A DNA stretch of 64,000 bases from Meconema thalassinum (GCA_946902985.2 OX336389.2:1016273441-1016337440), one strand, 5' to 3'. Shown: positions 54,009 through 64,000, numbered from the stretch's first letter. Numbers and translations: made by a program. Notes: generated by a model from the sequence alone, not told the origin.

Positions 54009-54073
54009 ACATTTGCCCGATCTCATAAGTCTACTTTTTCCTCATTTTTGCAAAATGAGAAAAGTAGGCTAAA

Positions 54074-54653
54074 GAATAAATATATAAATCTATCATGGAT
54101 TAGGAGGAAAGTGACCCTGGATATGACTAAATTAACATTATGGAGCTAGGGGTGACGTGGTCCCCTTGAATGTTTCCCACATTACGCGTGCTGATATGTC
54201 CTGGGATAACCACCCCCAATAAATTTAATCGGAGGGGAGGGGAGCGGTCTATAACCTGTATTACTGATTTGAGGTCTCGTAAGAATTAGAATGCTTGCCT
54301 TTCTCTTAGGCATTCCTTTGAACGGTAATGTGTAGCGGGATGTATATCTGTGAGTACTATTAGCGTGAGTCTCCAGCGACATCTTTGGACGGAATAAATT
54401 AGCGTTCCCAGAAGTCACAAACATGTGTTAGCAAACTCCAGATCAACTAGCAGGTAAATGGGCGTTGCATGCGAATTCCCTGCAGACAATGGCTCTCTAG
54501 GGCAGTAACAACATACCTAACGTATTGAAGAGGCTCGTACGGCTGAATGAACGGTAAGTCCCTTGTGATGGGGCTGATAAACAAGAGTTGCGATTTTCTA
54601 CCAACATGTTTGTTATGCTTACACATTTTTTTGTAACACGAGTGATTACTGAA
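54074..54653. other. No recognisable feature
   Basis: About 580 bp with no supported ORF or repeat. Confidence 0.4.
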
Positions 54654-54662
54654 TGAGTTAAT

Positions 54663-55058
54663 TTATTGTTGAGTCATTAGGGGCGTTGCGACATCGTGGT
54701 CATGCAGCCCCGTGAACTTGGGTGTGTGTAATTTGTCTGATAACCAGTATTAATTTGATGGCTGTATTAGTGTGTGTATTTGTAATTCAGATGAGGATTG
54801 GGAAAGAGGCGGCCGTGACCTTACATTAGGAACAATTCCGGCATTCGCCTGGAGTAGAAGTGGAAAACCACGGAAACCACTTCCAGGAGGACTGAGGTGG
54901 GAATTGAACCCACCTTCTCTCAGTTTTGCCTCACGAGGCTGAGTGTACCCCGTTCCAGTCCCCAGACCAGAATTACATTTCTTGGCAGACCCAGGGATCG
55001 AGCCCGGGCGTCCGCTGTGACAGCCAAGAGGGTTAGCCACTACGCAACGAGACGGACA
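54663..55058 (-). repeat. Full-length SINE, main family
   Basis: Head with box B GGGCTCGATCCCTGGG, second box B GGGTTCAATTCCCACC, and the CA-rich 3' part. Imperfect target site duplication TGAGTTAAT/TGAGCTAAT at 54654-54662 and 55059-55067. Confidence 0.9.
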
Positions 55059-55067
55059 TGAGCTAAT

Positions 55068-55430
55068 AAGAGTGAAGGGGGGAGATGTTTGGTTTTAAGA
55101 GTGAGGAAATTAAATTGAAGAAGACATATGCAAAACAACCCACGTCCACCGAACTCAGTTTTGAGAAAAAAGTTTTTTAAAGTTATTTCATTATTTTAAT
55201 GCATACAGACTTGTATTTTTTCCATTGTTAGAAATTACTCCTAGTATGGTTGTGTAAGGTTATTGGTTTTGTATGTCTAATGACCTCTTCTAAAACAATA
55301 TATAAAGTATTTAGACATTTGTCGTTTTGCAATTCTCTCTATGTATTAGCAAATACAGTATAATTAACTTTTGAAATAACAAAACAAAGATTCTGAACAA
55401 AATACATTAGAAATATTGTTATTTATGAAC
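55068..55430. other. AT-rich sequence, nothing recognised
   Basis: T-rich and A-rich runs; no ORF of note. Confidence 0.4.
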
Positions 55431-55432
55431 TT

Positions 55433-55700
55433 CTATTCACTGGCAGTGTCCCTCTGTGTATTATTACCAGTAAGGTTTCCGTACTTCTTGACCATCTCTT
55501 GATACGATAAGTTAAACTCACCAAGGATACAGTCTACATACTTCATTATGTCTCTTGCTTTTTGCACTTTTAGAGGTGCTGTGTTGCAATTGTCTTAATT
55601 TCCTTCCTACAATTCTCAGGACTTCCGCAGGGAAAGTTATGTTGTTTTGCACTGTACATAATGCGTAGCTGTCTAAAGAACTCTATTCCGGTCTCAACTC
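55433..55700 (-). pseudogene. Unrecognised broken coding fragment
   Basis: The minus strand shows two linked frames: GIEFFRQLRIMYSAKQHNFP, CGSPENCRKEI, and after a one-base shift KVQKARDIMKYVDCILGEFN, LSYQEMVKKYGN to a stop at 55433. The composition is protein-like and the frame change looks like pseudogenisation. I do not recognise the family; possibly the end of a transposon protein. Confidence 0.35.
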
Positions 55701-55779
55701 ATTTATCGTCCAAAGTGGACTTATGTGGTTTTGCATCTACCTTCTTCAAATGTTACGTTTTTATTTGTCGTGTAGCCTC

Positions 55780-56085
55780 CTGAGAGGCCGAGTGCAGGTC
55801 TTTCTAGTCGACGCCCGTGGGCGACCTGCGCGTCGGGATGAGAGATGGAATGGATGAAGATGAATGAAACTGGGCAAGGATGTGGAAGGAAGCGGCCGTG
55901 GCCTGTCAGAAGGTACTGCCCCAGCATTTGCCTGGTGTTGAAAATGGGAAACCACGGAAAACCATTTCAAGGACAGCCGACGGTGGGGCTCGAACCCACG
56001 CGTCTACCGAGTCAGCAGAGGGCTTGGCCCCTTGACCTAACGCAGCGCTTTAGCCCGCGTAGCCACTACTGTCGGTGAATTGAAG
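55780..56085 (-). repeat. SINE, 'GTGGGCGACCTGC' family
   Basis: The minus-strand head has box B GGGTTCGAGCCCCACC at about 55985-56000; the body has TGGTTTTCCGTGGTTTCCCA (shared with the main family) and GCAGGTCGCCCACGGGCG (shared with the copy at 3.2 kb). It seems to be a composite of both families. Confidence 0.75.
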
Positions 56086-56200
56086 CTTTACGGTAATACT
56101 ACACATCTCCAAACGCAACATCCTACCTTCAGTAATGGTATCTCACAAAAGCAATGTGTAAAGCATAATTTCACTGTACACCAACCACATCCAACAACTG

Positions 56201-56542
56201 TCCGCGTCGTTGCGTAGTGGCTGGCATTCTTGGCTGTTATCGCAGAGGCCCGGATTCAATTCCCGGCTTCTGCCAAAAAAATATATTCTGAGGGCTCGGA
56301 ACGAGGTACACTCATGTCAGCCTCGTGAGGCAAAACTGAAAAGAGATGGGTTTGATTGCTACCTCAGTCATCCTGGAAGTGGCATTCCGTGGTTTCCCCC
56401 ACTTCTTCTCCAGGAAAATGCAGGGATGGTTCCATAGGCCACGGCCGCTTCCTTCCCAATCCTTACCTGCATTACAAATACACACACCAGTCAGGACATT
56501 ACAATAAAACAGATTATCAGAAACAATTATATATATATATAT
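56201..56542 (+). repeat. SINE, main family, 5' part (split by LINE)
   Basis: Head with GTTGCGTAGTGGCTGGCATT, box B GATTCAATTCCCGGC and second box B GGGTTTGATTGCTACC. It continues to CAGAAACAATTATATATATA and is cut by the RTE-like LINE; the last ~115 bp resume at 59775. Target site duplication (14 bp, 2 mismatches) at 56187-56200 and 59888-59901. Confidence 0.9.
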
Positions 56543-59500
56543 CTTCATCATCGGCTTTAACTCGAATCCGAGTATAAATCTTCTTCCTTCAGTCCAGTTT
56601 GTGGATGTGTTTACGGTGACTAAAGAGTCCAATCCTGGCATGGAACAAGCGACCACACAAGTCACATAGTATTGCTGGAGGAGGACGTGGTTGGGCTGCT
56701 CAAAGTTTCCTAGCTTGACGCTTGGCCTCTTCATGTGTGCGTCGATCCCTTTCAAACGTCTTTACAGTATCCGAGATGGTACGGCGCCAAGTTGAGCGGT
56801 CTTCAGCCAGCATGTCCCAGGTTTGTGAATCAAGACCTGTCAATTTCAGGGTCTGCTTAAATTGGTCCTTGTAGCGCCTCTTAGGACCACCGTGAGGTCT
56901 GGTGCCATACCATAACTCACCATATAGCATTTGACGAGGTAATCTCACATCATCCATCCGATGGACATGACCAATCCATCTAAATTGGTGACCTATTATG
57001 GATGATTCTATGCTGTTGATTTGAGCCATTTCCAGAACATCAATATTGGTAATGCGGTCTTCCCATTTAATCCTAAGGATTGATCGAAGTTTTTGTAGAT
57101 GGAAACGCTCAAGCTTCCTAAGATCACGTCGGTAAAGGGTCCACGTTTCACAACCATACAACAATGTAGAAATGACTACTGCTTTGTACACCATAAGCTT
57201 TGTACTCATAGACAGATCTTTATTCATGAAGACCCGGTGTGCTAATCGTCCATACGCTGCGTGGGCTGCGCCAATTCTCTTATCCACATCCTGCTCACAG
57301 GTACAGCTCACAGAAATGGTACTGCCCAGGTACGAGAAGTGGTCAACCTGTTCTAATGGCAAATTTGAGATGGAGATATTGAACTGAGGAAGAGGTGTGC
57401 CTGGTGAAGGTTGTGCCAAGACTTTAGTCTTATTGACATTTATGGTAAGACCAAAGCGATCACATGCACTTTTGTAACAATTAACTGACTCTTGCCGCTC
57501 TTCTGGTGTGAGAGTTGGTGACGCAGCATCATCTGCATACAGCATGTTAGTAACCTTAGTAACCTGAGTTTTCCTCAAGGAGCGGAGACGAGTTAGGTTG
57601 AAAAGCCCTCCATCAAAACGATACTTGACCTCCACACCTGGGATGTTTGTGGGTGAATCATAAAGCATTGCAGCCAAGTACAGCGCAAAAAGCGTTGGAG
57701 CCAGTACACATCCTTGTTTCAGTCCATGGGTAATGGGAAATTCATCGGACATCTTATTCTGATGGCAAACCTGACCTGTCATGCCATCATGGAGAGCCTT
57801 GATTAGATCTACAAAACGCTGAGGGCAACCAAACCGCTTCAGCACTGCCCACATGGCTGGTCTTGGAACCGAATCAAATGCCTTTTCCAAGTCATAAAAG
57901 GCTAAGAAGAGTGGATTCTGTTGTTCTCTACATTTTTCTTGTAGCTGCCTCACACAGAAAATCAAGTCAATTGTGCTTCTGGAAGTTCTAAATCCGCATT
58001 GTGACTCTGGGAGGATCTTCTCAGAGATAACCTTGAGGCGGTTAAGTAGAATTCTTGCAAGAATCTTCCCCACAATTGATAGCAGTGATATACCACGGTA
58101 GTTGTCACAAACACTGCGATCACCCTTTTTAAAGATAGTGACGATAGTGGCATTCTTTAGGTCTCCAGGTACCTTTCTTGATTCCCATATTCTGAGGATA
58201 AGGATGAAAATTCATGTTTTGAGGGAATGACCTCCGGCTTGAATTAGTTCCAGAGAGATGTTATCTGGGCCAGGTGCTTTTCTGGGTTTCAATTGGGTGA
58301 GCTTCACTGAATTCATGATAAGTAGGTGGTACTGCCAACCACAGTTGTTCAGGTTGTTGCGGCACATCACAGAGGAAGTCTTCAGCAGCTTCTGATGGAC
58401 GATTTAGGAGATTGGAGAAGTGCTCCTTCCAGCGTTCCAAGATTTCTTGACTATCAGTAAAGGTAGTAGAATTATCAGCGCTTTTCATTGTACCTGATGA
58501 TGAGCGAGATGGTCCATATATTTCCTTGAGTACGGCATAGAAGTTCCTCAAGTCTCGAGCATCCGATAGTCTCTGCAGTTCCTGAGCCTTCTGTTGCCAC
58601 CAAGTATTTTTAATCTGCCTTATCTGCGTCTGGCATTTACCCTTGAGTTGCAGTAGTTTATCTCTCTTTGTGTTGGAAGTTGGGTCTTGAAGATGGGCAA
58701 GATAGGCATTCCTTTTGGCATTGATGAGAGACAAAATTTCCTCATTGTTGTCATCAAACCAGTCTTGTCTTTTCCGCATTATAAAACCAATGGTTTCCTC
58801 AGCTGACTGTGTGATAATCTTCTGTAATGTGGCCCATTCTTGCTGAATATCATTTGTTACTGGGTTTTCTGATAACTGGGTGACGATCCTGTTTCCAAAA
58901 TGTTTGTACATGGATTCATCCTGAAGTTTGGATGTATTAAACTTCTTTCTTGACAAATTTTTGATGTTCCTAGGTGGTTTAGGTCTGATGGATATCCTGA
59001 GCTTACATATAAGAAGTTTATGATCTGTCCAACAATCGTCTATATTCCTTGCTGTTCTGGTAATAAGAGTGTCCTTCTTATCACATTGCCGGATAATGAT
59101 ATAATCAAGAATGTGCCAATGTTTGGAACGAGGGTGCATCCACGTGGTTTTGAAGCGGTCAGGTAGCCGGAACTGCGTGTTGGTAATGAAAATCTCGTGT
59201 TCTGCACAAAGACCAAGAAGCAACAGTCCATTGGGATTACATTTTCCAAGTCCCTGTTTGCCCATCACATTATTCCATAGCCTGTGATCTTTCCCAACTC
59301 TGGCATTGAAGTCACCGAGGAGCAAGAGTTTACCTACAGATGGTACCTTGGAGATGATTTCACTTAGCTGATTATAGAAATGAGCCTTATCTCATCATCA
59401 GAATCTAAGGTAGGAGCATAGGCAGAGATGAGTGTCATAAAGGAACCTCCTGAGAGTGGTATGCGGAGAGTCATGAGCCTTTCGCTGATTGCAATGGGCG

Positions 59501-59770
59501 TAAGTTGGTGATAATTTACCAGTTTGGTCTTCACAGTGAATCCCACACCATGAATACGACATTCACCCTCTTCCTTTCCTTTCCAGAAGATGGTATATCC
59601 TGTTCCAGATTCAGTAATCTTGCCTTCAGAAGACAGCCTAGTTTGACTGAGAGCAGCAATGTCAACGTTGAGTCTTGATAACTCAGGGGTTACGAGAGCT
59701 GACCTCCTTTCAGGTCTAATGTTATTGTCCAAATCAAGCAAGGTTCTGATGTTCCATGATCCAATAATCA

Positions 59771-59774
<4 letters not shown>
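56543..59774 (-). mobile_element. RTE-like LINE inside a SINE
   Basis: A minus-strand non-LTR retrotransposon, about 3.2 kb. It begins at the start of the endonuclease (ILIGSWNIRTLL-like, 59.75 kb) and ends at a (TA)n-flanked 3' end near 56543. The flanks are two halves of one SINE, both ending in an (AT)n run that acted as the target or was duplicated. The 5' end is truncated; no ORF1 is seen. Confidence 0.9.
56700..59772 (-). pseudogene. RTE-like endonuclease-reverse transcriptase
   Basis: Endonuclease: GSWNIRTLLD, LSQTRLSSEG, GVGFTVK and ISAYAPTLDS; a one-base shift near 59385; then LLGDFNARVGKDH, HILDYIII and WTDHKLLI (catalytic Asp-His). A linker with WFDDNNEEILSLINAKR. A one-base shift near 58265 and a TGA near 58215 precede the reverse transcriptase: NYRGISLLSIVGKILARIL, QCGFRTSRSTIDL, FYDLEKAFDSVPR, GLKQGCVLAPTLFALYL and NMLYADDAAS. 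C-terminal part: LLYGCETWTLYRRDLRKLER, WEDRITNIDVLEMA and HQFRWIGHVHRM, stop at 56700. The 457-codon 3' part is intact. The motif set is the RTE/I-like type with a C-terminal extension. Confidence 0.9.
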
Positions 59775-59807
<33 letters not shown>

Positions 59808-59887
59808 CATATACACACAAACACCCAAGAATACGGGGCTAAATGACAATGATATCGCAAAGTCCCTAAATGAATTAACAACAACAA
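59775..59887 (+). repeat. SINE, main family, 3' part (split by LINE)
   Basis: Resumes with (AT)n, then ACACCCAAGAATACGGGGCT, AAATGACAATGATATCGCAA and the AACAACAAC tail, exactly the 3' end expected for the head at 56201. Confidence 0.9.
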
Positions 59888-59993
59888 ACATCTAATAACT
59901 GCCACATTTTCACATGTTATGCTTAGTCCTTTCAAATTCTTAAAGCAATAGTCCAACAGTACTGATGTGTGCAGAGAGAGAAACAGCTGAATG

Positions 59994-60120
59994 CTTTTCA
60001 GTCGGTCAACAATATTGTGCCCAATTATACTAGGCGGGAAGTACAAATATTTAAACACTCTATCCTTGTAGGCTACTTCCTGCCTAGTATGATTGGGCAC
60101 AATTATGTTGCCCGACTGAT
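59994..60120. mobile_element. Short foldback MITE
   Basis: Arms of about 49 bp: TTTTCAGTCGGTCAACAATA and TTGTGCCCAATTATACTAGG against the inverse CCTAGTATGATTGGGCACAA and TTGCCCGACTGA. The loop is about 25 bp. Same family as the split element at 8.8-9.4 kb. Confidence 0.9.
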
Positions 60121-60416
60121 AAACATACTATGATTGATTCTAGGCAACAATGAAAAATGGCTTCTTATTCTTCTAAACAGCTACAATGCCATTGAGAAGA
60201 TGCCAAAAGTATTGTTCATGTCATCTTTTGAAATAAGAATTTCTTCCCTATTCAGGTGCACGAAACTTGCATTATCTAGACTTGAACAGTGTCCATAATG
60301 ACACAGAAAATGTTTCAGAAATTCTCGAGGAAGAACATCACGCCCCTGTTAAGAGACCAATTAATATAACACGTGCCAACATAAAGTATGACCTTCAACC
60401 TCCAGACAGACATATT

Positions 60417-60830
60417 TCCCCTTGATAGGGCCGGGAATCGAACCCGGGCCTTCGCGGTGTCAGCCAGGAATGCTAGCCACTACACTACGAAGCAGAACAA
60501 ATTTAAATCTGGTGTGAGGGCTACAATGGGGTACACTCAACCTCGTGAGTCAAAACTGAGAAGAGGAGGTTTCGATTCCCACCTCAGTCATCCTCGAAGT
60601 GGATTTCCGTGGTTTCCCCCACCTCTACTCCAGTTAAATGCCGTGATGGTTCCTAACTACAGGCCACGGCAGCCTCCTATCCAAACTTCATCTGAATTAC
60701 AAATACACACATTACAGCAGACAGCATAATAACAGGTTATCAGACACATTTTATATACCCACACACACCTAAGTACGCGGGGTTAAATTACCACGATGTC
60801 CAAATCCCTTAAATGAAACAACAACAGCAA
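60417..60830. repeat. SINE with head and body in opposite orientation
   Basis: At 60417-60496 the tRNA-like head is on the minus strand (plus reads GGGAATCGAACCCGGGCC). From 60498 the body is on the plus strand: AAATTTAAATCTGGTGTGAG, second box B GGTTTCGATTCCCACC, TTTCCGTGGTTTCCCCCACC, a CA-rich segment and a CAACAACAGCAAC tail. In every other copy the head and body run the same way. This could be an inversion of the head or two adjacent insertions meeting at the junction. Confidence 0.8.
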
Positions 60831-61856
60831 CAAGCTAAAGCACATCACAGCTGCAACTTCACGGAATAATGCTGGAGGGCCGCGATAATATGTGCGGGGA
60901 GAGAGAGAGGGGGGGGTGGGAATATTCTGGACCTGTTGATGTCCGCTTGACGAAAGAATCATGCCATCCTTATTACCCACCCATTAATCACATGCAAATT
61001 TTCTTTCAGGTAGAATCGTATATTTCCACCTAATCCTAATATAATTAACCGACTGAAAAGCTATCAATTAATATATGATATAAATGTCACGTCCAATGAT
61101 TGGTATTCCATGTAAAAAGGAGGTTGCATGGTTCATGAATACCTGATCAAGCGTCACCTAAAGCTACGAGCTTTCTTCCTTTAAATAAGAAGAAACATGT
61201 ATCGGTTTATTTTCTTGGGGCAATCAATATGCCGTCCGATTAACCAAATTGTCAGTACTCCATGCAGCTTCAATGTTATATTCATGAAATCAGTACTTTT
61301 TGTGCTTGATTCGGGGCCCATACGGAAGAAAGCCAGGAGACGTATTTCCTTATTTTCGACGTACTCTCTTCTCAGGTGCATTTCAACGCAACGTGAAAAA
61401 GGAATGACCTTGTGTCGTCTCCTTGCCAGTTCGTATTGGCTAATGTACGTAGGCCTACGCCCGAAAATCAAAACCAAAGACAAATAGAGAGTCAGGGAAC
61501 AGAATAAATATAGCCTATGTCACAGATCGCCTCTTTCAGGCTGATACTGAGTCTGTATGCACTCTTTTGTATATCTGTTTGAATTATATTTGTTATTATT
61601 ACCGTACTATAGCTACTATTATTGTTAAACTATTATTATTTGTATTGTGAATGTTGAATAAAACGTACTTTATAATTTTATACAAATTTAACTGGTTGCT
61701 TATGATATGATACGATATATAATATGATCTTAATTTAACGTAATGTATTGTGTTTTTCTACTTCTATTTGCCACTATGTTTATAAGCGCTAATTATATTG
61801 TATGTAGGGCGCTACTCTAAAGGAGCTCTTAAGCTCTAAGTTTAGCCGTGAAAATA
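60831..61856. other. Mostly featureless; possible retroelement 3' end
   Basis: A G-rich GAGAGAGAGGGGGGGGTGGG tract lies at about 60900. ACCGACTGAAAAGCTATC at 61028-61050 is a MITE-like end. The stretch 61600-61856, ending in GCTCTAAGTTTAGCCGTG and then (AATC)n, looks like a LINE 3' end, but no coding part is visible. Confidence 0.4.
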
Positions 61857-61857
61857 A

Positions 61858-61911
<54 letters not shown>
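61857..61911. repeat. (AATC)n microsatellite
   Basis: About 13 perfect tetranucleotide repeats, probably a retroelement tail. Confidence 0.97.
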
Positions 61912-61913
<2 letters not shown>

Positions 61914-61939
61914 CCTCAGGAGCGTAAGCAGTCTGTAGT

Positions 61940-61940
<1 letters not shown>

Positions 61941-61986
<46 letters not shown>
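61941..61986. repeat. (ATA)n microsatellite
   Basis: About 15 trinucleotide repeats. Confidence 0.97.
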
Positions 61987-61988
<2 letters not shown>

Positions 61989-61989
61989 T

Positions 61990-62575
61990 GTTATTGCAGC
62001 CAAAACAGCCAAATATTATTAATAATAACATGGGTGGCCGATAACCTAGATGTTACGCTTCTTTTAAGTCATTATTAATTATCTGAATGCCATCTGACGT
62101 AGGAACCCCGATTAGCGCCATTGAGGGTGACAAAGGATCCATAAAGAGATTCATAGTTTATGTGCTGTAGGTTGGCCTCCTACCACAGCATCAGGCAGCA
62201 TCAGCACGCGGCTGGGAGATCCCGTACCAGACTATTACTCACGACCTGAGGGATGCCAGCCAATAACTCGAGCCATCACACCATGTTGCGGTAAATATTT
62301 GTGGAACACCGTGTTGTGGACGCCAGGATGACGTGGTTCCCACCCAGGGCGATGCTCGACCATGACTTGCAATGCGCGCGAAGCAACGGCAATTTCCCGG
62401 TTTGAGCAGTTGGGAAGTGGAAGCAGATGGACTCTCGCTTGCGCGCCTCGTTTGGCGATCCGTTCCGAGCAATTTGGAGCTTACCCTTATCAAGTGGTGG
62501 TAGTGATTGTTGTTTTAAGGGACGAAATATCTAGGTCATCTGCATCTAATGGTTTGGGTGATAGTAAAAAACGAC
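61990..62575. other. No recognised feature
   Basis: Short opposing ORFs at about 62239-62586 overlap each other and resemble nothing I know. Confidence 0.4.
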
Positions 62576-62576
62576 A

Positions 62577-62893
62577 ACTTAACTAACTACTGACTCACAA
62601 CTAACTACCGAATAACAACTAAACTAACTACTGAAAAACAACTAAAGTAACTACTGACTTACAACTAAACTAACTACCGAATAACAACTAAGCTAACTAC
62701 CGAATAACAACTAAATTAACCACCGAATAACAACTAAACTAATTACCGAATAACAACTAAACTGACTTCTGACTTACAACTGAACTACTGACTTACAATT
62801 TAACTAACTATTGACTTACAATTACACTAACTACTGAATAACAACTTAACTAACTACTGACTTACAACTAAAGCAACTACTGAATAACAACTG
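62577..62893. repeat. 23-bp minisatellite, ~14 units
   Basis: The unit is about 23 bp, in two alternating forms: TAACTACCGAATAACAACTA plus AAC, and TAACTACTGACTTACAACTA plus AAC. Some units are shortened. Not a multiple of three and not coding. Confidence 0.95.
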
Positions 62894-63174
62894 AATTAAC
62901 TTACTTACCGGGCATGGAGCTAACTACTCTATCCTATCTCGTGCCGATGTTACGAAGGGTGAAATCCTCTACCTTCCATTGCTCTAAGGGCTTTCTTATC
63001 CTGTACAGTGTGGGTTGTGTTTTGCATTTAGAGGCAAGCAACAAGGCGCTGGATTGCTTCAACTCCAGCTCAACAAGTGCAACAATTGCTTTGAACCGAA
63101 CATGGCTGTAGTGCACTTAGAGTTTAGAGTAACATGATCAGGGACATTCCGTGACTCTACTCTGTTTCCCTCAT

Positions 63175-63300
63175 AAGGCTATGTGGACCCTCTACCAGCC
63201 CTTAAACCTGAATCGAATTTCTTGACAGAGCCTGGAATCGAACATGTGGCCTCAGGAATAATAGCCAGCAGCACTAACCATTACACAACGAAGCGGTCTG
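63175..63300 (-). repeat. SINE head, main family
   Basis: The minus-strand head has TTGTGTAATGGTTAGTGCTG and a box-B-like GTTCGATTCCAGGC, followed by TCAAGAAATTCGATTCAGGT. The body ends early. Confidence 0.65.
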
Positions 63301-63439
63301 ATTTATGATCCTCAGAGATCGGGTAGTAAAAGGGATCCACTAACTCATAAACAATACAATGTTCTTCAGGTGTTCTCCAGCAGTGATTTACAGCAAGCAA
63401 TCCAGGCGAGTTGAACTTGAGTTAGATTTTAAACCGATG

Positions 63440-63640
63440 GAAGAAGGAAGGAAATTTGTAGCTGTAGGTGACCATTAACTTCGTGATCAAAAGGCACTGG
63501 CCCTCCTCCAAATCACCGAACATAATACAGTATTTCAACTCGAAAATGCCGCTTGCATTAACCGGAAATCGAACCTGGTCTGCCGTGGAGGTTTAAGACC
63601 AGCAACTTGACCACACCACCGACGAAAGAAAAATTAATAC
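63440..63640 (-). repeat. SINE, 'AAGCTTGTA' family, copy 3
   Basis: The minus-strand head has box B GGTTCGATTTCCGGTTAA. The body aligns with the copies at 14.85 and 33.73 kb (plus-strand ACCATTAACTTCGTGATCA block). Confidence 0.7.
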
Positions 63641-63788
63641 ACACGCATTGGAGATTTTAGCAGAAAACATGGAAGCCGTTTTTCCAGTGTTGTCTTTTTA
63701 GGTTCTATGTAAAATATTATTTTCCAATTGGTCAACACGTACAGTAGATGGGAGCCTTATTATCCTGGACACTTAATGTTAATATAAT

Positions 63789-63992
63789 CTTTCAGTCGGT
63801 CAACACGAATGTACCCAAAAGAGCTGGGTTATGCCCTAATCCTGAAATAAATTACACGAGACTAATAAATACACTAGGATCAAACACCACAATGTTATTA
63901 TAATTTACTAAATACCTCAGTAATTTCTTTCAGGTTTACGGAATGACACCCATTAGAATTGGGTACAATCGTGTTGACCAACTGAAAAGAAT
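63789..63992. mobile_element. Foldback MITE, longer-loop subtype
   Basis: The left end CTTTCAGTCGGTCAACACGA ATGTACCC and the right end GGGTACAATCGTGTTGACCA ACTGAAAAG are inverted repeats. Next to the left arm lies AGCTGGGTTATGCCCTAATC, shared in reverse complement with 17.7 and 38.9 kb. A further half-end lies at about 63716-63740 (AATTGGTCAACACG). Confidence 0.85.
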
Positions 63993-64000
63993 TTAAATTC

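Larger units (their letters stand above)
40046..54073 (+). repeat. Interspersed repeat, second copy, split by nested insertions
   Basis: Same family as 590-1987, opposite orientation. Segments 40046-40456, 41104-41183 and 53092-54073 read as one continuous repeat once the hAT MITE and the BEL element are removed: GCAGCACTGGCGTAGGCC continues as TATATTAGTTACTCC. The 'AGCCTACTTTTC' end lies at about 40070 and the inverted 'GAAAAGTAGGCT' end at about 54059-54070. Without insertions it is about 1.47 kb, close to the 1.4 kb of the first copy. Confidence 0.85.

Noticed and set aside
59773..59891. N-terminal Tyr/Ile-rich extension of the RTE-like endonuclease frame
   Set aside because: It reads through the (AT)n run and the SINE tail; the element begins at about 59774.
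61197..61487. Overlapping ORFs on both strands of about 100 codons
   Set aside because: Neither strand's product resembles a known protein, and the two frames are shadows of each other.
3488..63640. Many tRNA-like segments with perfect box-B motifs
   Set aside because: They are SINE heads: each is linked to a repeated body and a simple tail, often with TSDs. None shows a complete tRNA cloverleaf by eye.

Overview
The window reads as intergenic or intronic DNA from a large, repeat-rich animal genome, most likely an insect. I infer this from the element repertoire (BEL/Pao, hAT, a mariner-like element, jockey/CR1-like and RTE-like LINEs) and from many tRNA-headed SINEs of a style I associate with orthopteroid insects. 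The species is not established from sequence. I found no intact host gene, no true tRNA or rRNA gene, and no CRISPR array or prokaryotic gene.

Layout. 1-2.56 kb: a diverged interspersed repeat with ~290-bp internal modules. 2.6-3.6 kb: SINE pieces. 3.77-5.60 kb: a 31-bp satellite-like array. 6.2-9.4 kb: SINEs, a microsatellite and a foldback element split by a SINE. 9.7-13.3 kb: an RTE-like LINE remnant beside an hAT transposon that carries a BED/GTF2IRD2-like transposase pseudogene and an inserted SINE. 13.3-18.5 kb: palindromes, SINE debris and mostly featureless AT-rich DNA. 18.5-21.5 kb: a jockey/CR1-like LINE on the minus strand. 24.3-27.2 kb: two opposed copies of another LINE. 29.5 kb: a fragment of a conserved arthropod protein. 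30.5-33.7 kb: a 32-bp minisatellite interrupted by a miniature LTR retrotransposon (TRIM). 34.3 kb: a broken gene fragment that may be endonuclease-like. 36-37.2 kb: a decayed mariner-like transposase.

40-54.1 kb is the most informative part. An interspersed repeat was hit by an hAT MITE and by a complete BEL/Pao LTR retrotransposon (TSD AGGCC, LTRs about 2% apart by eye). The BEL integrase is itself split by a 5'-truncated LINE with a full-length 951-aa EN-RT reading frame. 54-64 kb holds more SINEs, an RTE-like LINE sitting inside the AT run of a SINE, a SINE whose head is inverted, MITEs and a 23-bp array.

The coding sequences here do not cooperate in a pathway. Each is the replication machinery of a separate mobile element, and nearly all carry stops or frameshifts. 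The biology that can be read is the order of insertions, which target site duplications and restored host sequence document unusually clearly.
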